Source: Comamonas granuli NBRC 101663 (lineage in GTDB: Bacteria; Pseudomonadota; Gammaproteobacteria; Burkholderiales; Burkholderiaceae_C). From it: a stretch of 64,000 nucleotides of DNA. A program made the translations under genes and the position numbers. Location: contig NZ_BBJX01000006.1 of NCBI RefSeq assembly GCF_000739995.1, positions 124,001 to 188,000 on the forward strand, in the 5' to 3' direction. Shown here in pieces: positions 60,618-64,000 of this stretch (position 1 is the first letter of the stretch; each line of letters begins with the position of its first letter). The notes under the pieces are model-generated. The model did no database searches. It was not told the origin of the DNA and worked only from the letters and a program-made list of their open reading frames with translations.

Positions 60618-61429
60618 GCGGGAACCCAGTGTGGTTTGCGTTTCTGCAGGAATGCGCCCGTGCCCTCCTGGCCTTCGGGGCCCTGGGCGGCGCGCGAGAA
60701 GAGGGCGGCGGCCTCATCGACCAGCGCGGCGGGGGCGCTCCAGCGTGCCTTGGCCATCAGCGCCTTGGTGGCTGCCAGGGCGCCAGGGGCGCAGGCCAGG
60801 ATGTCGGCCAGCACGGCCTGCAGCGCAGCGTCCGCCTCGGCGGTGGCCACTTGCTGGTGCACCAGGCCGATGCGCAGCGCCTGCGCCGCATCCAGCTTGC
60901 CGCCGGTCACTGCCAGGCGCTTGGCCTGCGAGTAGCCCAGGCGCTCGACGAGGAAGGGTGCGATCTGCGCGGGCACCACGCCCAGCGAGGTCTCGGGCAG
61001 GCGGAAGCTCGCCGTCTCGGTGGCGATCGCCACGTCGGCCACGCAGGCCAGGCCCAAGCCGCCGCCCATCACCGTGCCTTCCAGCACCGCCACCACGGCC
61101 AGCGGGGTGTCGGCAAATGCCGCGCACATGCGGCCGAAGGCGGCATTGACTTCAGCAATGGGGTCGGTGCCTGCCGGGGCCTCCATGGCGCGCATGCGGG
61201 CCATGGCCATGTCCTTGAGGTCGCCCCCGGCGCAGAAATGCCCGCCCGCGCCGCGCAGCACCACCACGCGGGTCGGCTGGGCGCTGCCCACGCTGGCCTC
61301 GGCCTGCGCCAGGGCCTGGCGCAGCTCCTCCACCATGGCCAGCGACATGGCGTTGCGCACGTCGGGGCGGTTCAAGGTGATTTCGAGCACGGGGCCCGTA
61401 GATACGGCGCCAATAGCTATAAAAGTCAT
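60614..61429 (-). CDS. Enoyl-CoA hydratase/isomerase family protein (AtuE/LiuC-like)
   Basis: A 271-residue crotonase. After a repeat-derived start (MTFIAIGAVSTGP) it has LEITLNRPDVRNAMSLAMVE, the oxyanion site HFCAGGDLKDM and EGTVMGGGLGLACVADVAIA, then ASFRLPETSLGVVPAQIAPF. The last motif, with PAQIAPF, looks more like isohexenylglutaconyl-CoA hydratase (AtuE) than methylglutaconyl-CoA hydratase, from memory. The acyl-CoA dehydrogenase gene ends 14 bp upstream. Confidence 0.88.
   Translation of the reverse strand: MTFIAIGAVSTGPVLEITLNRPDVRNAMSLAMVEELRQALAQAEASVGSAQPTRVVVLRGAGGHFCAGGDLKDMAMARMRAMEAPAGTDPIAEVNAAFGRMCAAFADTPLAVVAVLEGTVMGGGLGLACVADVAIATETASFRLPETSLGVVPAQIAPFLVERLGYSQAKRLAVTGGKLDAAQALRIGLVHQQVATAEADAALQAVLADILACAPGALAATKALMAKARWSAPAALVDEAAALFSRAAQGPEGQEGTGAFLQKRKPHWVPA
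61386..61427 (-). repeat. Repeat-like segment at the 5' end of the hydratase gene (copy h)
   Basis: On the minus strand: CTTTTATAGCTATTGGCGCC, GTATCTACG, GGCCCCGTGCTCGAAAT. Begins at the second codon; read as TFIAIGAVSTGPVLE. Weaker match than copies j and k. Confidence 0.4.
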
Positions 61430-61443
61430 AGCATTTATCCGCT

Positions 61444-62598
61444 TCAGCGCTTCTTGCCCGGCAAGGTGCCTTCGAGCTTGCAGATGATGCCGAGCATGAT
61501 TTCGTCCGCCCCACCGCCGATGGAGATCAGGCGGCTGTCGCGGTAGGCCTGGCTGATGGGGTTGTCCGCCGTGAAGCCCATGCCGCCCCAGTACTGCAGG
61601 CAACTGTCCGCCACCTCACGCGACAGGCGCCCCGCCTTGAGCTTGGCCATGGAGGCGAGCTTGGTCACGTCCTTGCCCGCCACGTAGGCCTCCACGGCGC
61701 GGTAGGTGAGGGCGCGCAGGGCTTCGACTTCGGTACGCAGCTCCGCCAGGCGGAAGTGCACCACCTGGTTGTTCAGGAGGGGCTGGCCGAAGGTATGGCG
61801 CTGGCGCGTGTATTCGATGGTTTGGTCGATCAGGTTGTCCAGCGACTGGAGGCTGCTGGCCGCGCCGTACAGGCGCTCTTCCTGGAACTGCAGCATCTGG
61901 AACATGAAGCCCGCGCCCTCCTGGCCGATGAGGTTGCGCTGGGGCACGCGCACGTTGTCGAAGAAGAGCTGCGCCGTGTCGCTCGAATGCATGCCGATCT
62001 TCTCGATCTTCTGGCGCGTCACACCGGGGGCGTCGAGCGGCACCATGATGAGCGACTTGTTCGAGTGCACCGGCCCCTCGCTGGTGTTGGCCAGCAGGCA
62101 GCACCAGTCGGCCTGCATGCCGTTGGTGATCCACATCTTGGAGCCGTTGATGACGTAGTCGCCGCCGTCTTTCTTGGCCGTGGTCTTGAGCGCGGCCACG
62201 TCCGAGCCGCCGGTGACTTCGCTCACGCCGATGCAGCCCACCAGGTCGCCCGCGATGGAGGGGGCGAGGAACTCACGACGCAGCTCGTCGCTGCCAAAGC
62301 GCGCCAGCGCCGGGGTGCACATGTCGGTCTGCACGCCGATGGCCATGGGCACGCCGCCCACGTTGCAGTCGCCCAGCGCCTCGGCCATGACCATGGAGTA
62401 GCTGAAGTCCAGCCCCATGCCGCCGTACTCGGTGGGGTACTTGATGCCCAGCAGGCCCAGGTCGCCCATCTTCTTGAAGAGCTGGTGCGCGGGGAAGATG
62501 CCGGCCTTCTCCCATTCGCGGGTGTGGGGGTTGATCTCGTTGGCGACGAATTTGCGCACCGTGTCGCGGATCTGCTCGTGCTCGGGGGTGAATTGCAT
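61444..62598 (-). CDS. Acyl-CoA dehydrogenase, citronellyl-CoA dehydrogenase (AtuD)-like
   Basis: A 384-residue FAD flavoprotein. It has GLLGIKYPTEYGGMGLDFSY, CIGVSEVTGGSDVAALKTTA for FAD binding, KMWITNGMQADWCCLLANTS, the SIGGGADEIML signature with the catalytic Glu-region ISQAYRDSRL, and ends LEGTLPGKKR. The VPMAIGVQTDMCTPALARFG segment is one I associate with citronellyl-CoA dehydrogenase rather than isovaleryl-CoA dehydrogenase. It lies 29 bp behind the carboxyltransferase gene. Confidence 0.9.
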   Translation of the reverse strand: MQFTPEHEQIRDTVRKFVANEINPHTREWEKAGIFPAHQLFKKMGDLGLLGIKYPTEYGGMGLDFSYSMVMAEALGDCNVGGVPMAIGVQTDMCTPALARFGSDELRREFLAPSIAGDLVGCIGVSEVTGGSDVAALKTTAKKDGGDYVINGSKMWITNGMQADWCCLLANTSEGPVHSNKSLIMVPLDAPGVTRQKIEKIGMHSSDTAQLFFDNVRVPQRNLIGQEGAGFMFQMLQFQEERLYGAASSLQSLDNLIDQTIEYTRQRHTFGQPLLNNQVVHFRLAELRTEVEALRALTYRAVEAYVAGKDVTKLASMAKLKAGRLSREVADSCLQYWGGMGFTADNPISQAYRDSRLISIGGGADEIMLGIICKLEGTLPGKKR

Positions 62599-62627
62599 GG
62601 TGTGTGCTCCAGATTCAAGAAAGGGGG

Positions 62628-64000
62628 TTACATGCGGGCAATGCCGAAGGTGTTGGGGTGCAGCACGCGCGCTTGGGCCTCGCGCGCCATGGCCAGGCAC
62701 TGGGCGAGCACGCTGCGGGTTTCGCGTGGGTCGATGATTCCGTCGTCCCACAGGCGCGCGGTGCCGAACAGCACGTCGGATTCAAGGTCCAGGCGGCGCT
62801 TGAGCTGCTCGCTCATGGCGCGGATGCCGGCCTCGGTGTCTTCGTTCAGCGGTATGCCCTCGCGCGCGAGCTTGCCGCGGCTGATCATCTCCATGACCAT
62901 GGCGGCCTGGGCGCCGCCCATGACGGCGGTGCGTGCGCTGGGCCAGCTGAAGATGAAGTCCGGGTCGAAGCCGCGCCCGCACATGCCGTAGTTGCCCGCG
63001 CCGAACGAGCCGCCCACCACGATGGTGAACTTCGGACAGCGCGCATTGGCCACGGCCTGGATCATCTTGCTGCCGTGCTTGATGGCACCGGCGCGCTCGG
63101 CCGCGCTGCCCACCATGTAGCCCGTGGTGTTCTGCAGGAAGACCAGCGGCGTGCCGCTCTGGTCGCACAACTGGATGAACTGCGCCGCCTTGACCGAGCC
63201 GGTGGGCTGGATGGGGCCGTTGTTGGCGATGAGGCCGACCCGGTGGCCGGCGATGCGCGCATGGCCACAGACGGTGTCGCTGTCGAACGCCGCCTTGAAT
63301 TCGAGGAAGTGCGAGCCATCGACGATGCGCGCGATGATCTCGCGCGCGTCGTAGGGCTCGCGCTCGTCGGCCGGCACGATGCCCAGCAGCTCCTCGGCGT
63401 CGTACAGCGGCGCGCGCACGCTGGCGTCCTGGCCCGCAGCCTCGTCCCAGGGCAGGTGGTCCAGCAGGTCGCGGGCGATGGCGATGGCGTGCGCGTCGTT
63501 CTCGGCCAGGTACTCGCCCAGGCCGGTCACGCGGGCGTGCAGGTCGCTGCCGCCCAGTTCGTCGTCGGTGGTGTCCTCGCCAATGGCGGCCTTCACCAGG
63601 GGCGGGCCGGCCAGGTAGATGCTGGAGCGGTCCTTCACCAGCACCACATAGTCCGACAGGCCCGGCAGGTAGGCGCCACCGGCCGTGGACGAACCGTGCA
63701 CCACGGCGATCTGCGGAATGCCCGCGGCCGACAGGCGCGCCTGGTTGGCAAAGCTGCGCCCGCCGTCCACGAAGATGTCGGCCTGGTACATCAGGTTGGC
63801 GCCGCCCGATTCGACCAGCGACACCAGCGGCAGCTTGTTCTGCAGCGCAATCGCCTGGGCGCGCAGGCCTTTCTTCAGGCCCATGGGCGCCACGGTGCCG
63901 CCCTTGACGGCGCTGTCGCTGGCGGAGATCAGCACGCGCTTGCCCGCCACCTGGCCAATGCCCACGATGGAGCCGCCGCCGAGCACGGCCTTCTTGCCGT
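62628..64000 (-). CDS. Acyl-CoA carboxylase carboxyltransferase (beta) subunit, geranyl-CoA carboxylase-like, 5' end missing
   Basis: At least 456 residues; the gene continues past the right edge, since GKKAVLGGGSIVGIGQVAG is read through. Marks of the biotin-dependent carboxyltransferase family are LVESGGANLMYQADIFVDGG, VVHGSSTAGGAYLPGLSDYV, GPPLVKAAIGE and QNTTGYMVG with FGAGNYGMCGRGFDPDFIFS. Methylcrotonyl-CoA carboxylase usually has [20 protein letters not shown] here; the ANLMYQ/GGRSFANQ form fits geranyl-CoA carboxylase (AtuC) better, as I recall. First visible gene of the catabolic operon. Confidence 0.88.
   Translation of the reverse strand, partial: GKKAVLGGGSIVGIGQVAGKRVLISASDSAVKGGTVAPMGLKKGLRAQAIALQNKLPLVSLVESGGANLMYQADIFVDGGRSFANQARLSAAGIPQIAVVHGSSTAGGAYLPGLSDYVVLVKDRSSIYLAGPPLVKAAIGEDTTDDELGGSDLHARVTGLGEYLAENDAHAIAIARDLLDHLPWDEAAGQDASVRAPLYDAEELLGIVPADEREPYDAREIIARIVDGSHFLEFKAAFDSDTVCGHARIAGHRVGLIANNGPIQPTGSVKAAQFIQLCDQSGTPLVFLQNTTGYMVGSAAERAGAIKHGSKMIQAVANARCPKFTIVVGGSFGAGNYGMCGRGFDPDFIFSWPSARTAVMGGAQAAMVMEMISRGKLAREGIPLNEDTEAGIRAMSEQLKRRLDLESDVLFGTARLWDDGIIDPRETRSVLAQCLAMAREAQARVLHPNTFGIARM

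Overview
The window is GC-rich, densely coded chromosomal DNA from a betaproteobacterium. Gene content and order, and a short palindromic repeat I associate with this family, point to Burkholderiales, family Comamonadaceae (Acidovorax/Alicycliphilus/Diaphorobacter-like). I saw no plasmid, phage, insertion-sequence or CRISPR features. It reads mostly as core genome with one accessory block of surface-glycan genes and one catabolic operon at the right end.

Layout. 1-2.5 kb: start of a DegS-like protease (minus), a Nif3-family protein, pdxA and mscL. 2.6-6.8 kb: cytochrome bc1 operon petABC followed by sspA-sspB and a tRNA-Thr. 7-10.7 kb: an HtrA-type periplasmic protease next to an OmpR-type two-component system. 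10.7-16.5 kb: the fatty-acid synthesis block rpmF-plsX-fabH-fabD-fabG-acpP-fabF. 16.5-20 kb: a small membrane protein, the envelope-stress sigma factor rpoE, its anti-sigma factor rseA and a DegP/MucD protease, with no rseB. 20-20.4 kb: a 450-bp gene-free stretch with DnaA-box-like sites and a promoter/terminator pair that may make a small RNA. 20.4-28.6 kb: lepA-lepB-DUF4845-rnc-era-recO-pdxJ-acpS-nagZ, a conserved proteobacterial order.

28.6-41.2 kb, minus strand: an mscS-type channel gene, lysS, and a tightly overlapping glycan operon (LON-domain protein, WbpM/PglF-type dehydratase, flippase, acyltransferase, two glycosyltransferases, methyltransferase, UDP-glucose dehydrogenase, DegT aminotransferase, PglC-type sugar-phosphate transferase). 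41.2-50.6 kb: yggT, accD, trpA, trpB, trpF, truA, fimV and asd; asd is preceded by a probable Thr/Ile-rich leader peptide and attenuator-like hairpins. 50.9-55.6 kb: two different ilvD genes head to head, then lgt. 55.7-64 kb, minus strand: an operon for carboxylation-dependent acyl-CoA catabolism (carboxyltransferase, acyl-CoA dehydrogenase, hydratase, biotin carboxylase, BKACE-type cleavage enzyme, acyl-CoA ligase) that resembles the acyclic-terpene (Atu) route more than leucine (Liu) degradation. It holds a fossil start of a second biotin carboxylase.

The most interesting signals are: (1) a family of about 50-bp palindromic repeats that lies between genes and also appears inside four reading frames (fabD, era, trpF, hydratase), always in the same frame; (2) the candidate Thr/Ile attenuator before asd; (3) the Atu-like operon carrying a BKACE enzyme, and the fossil gene start inside it.
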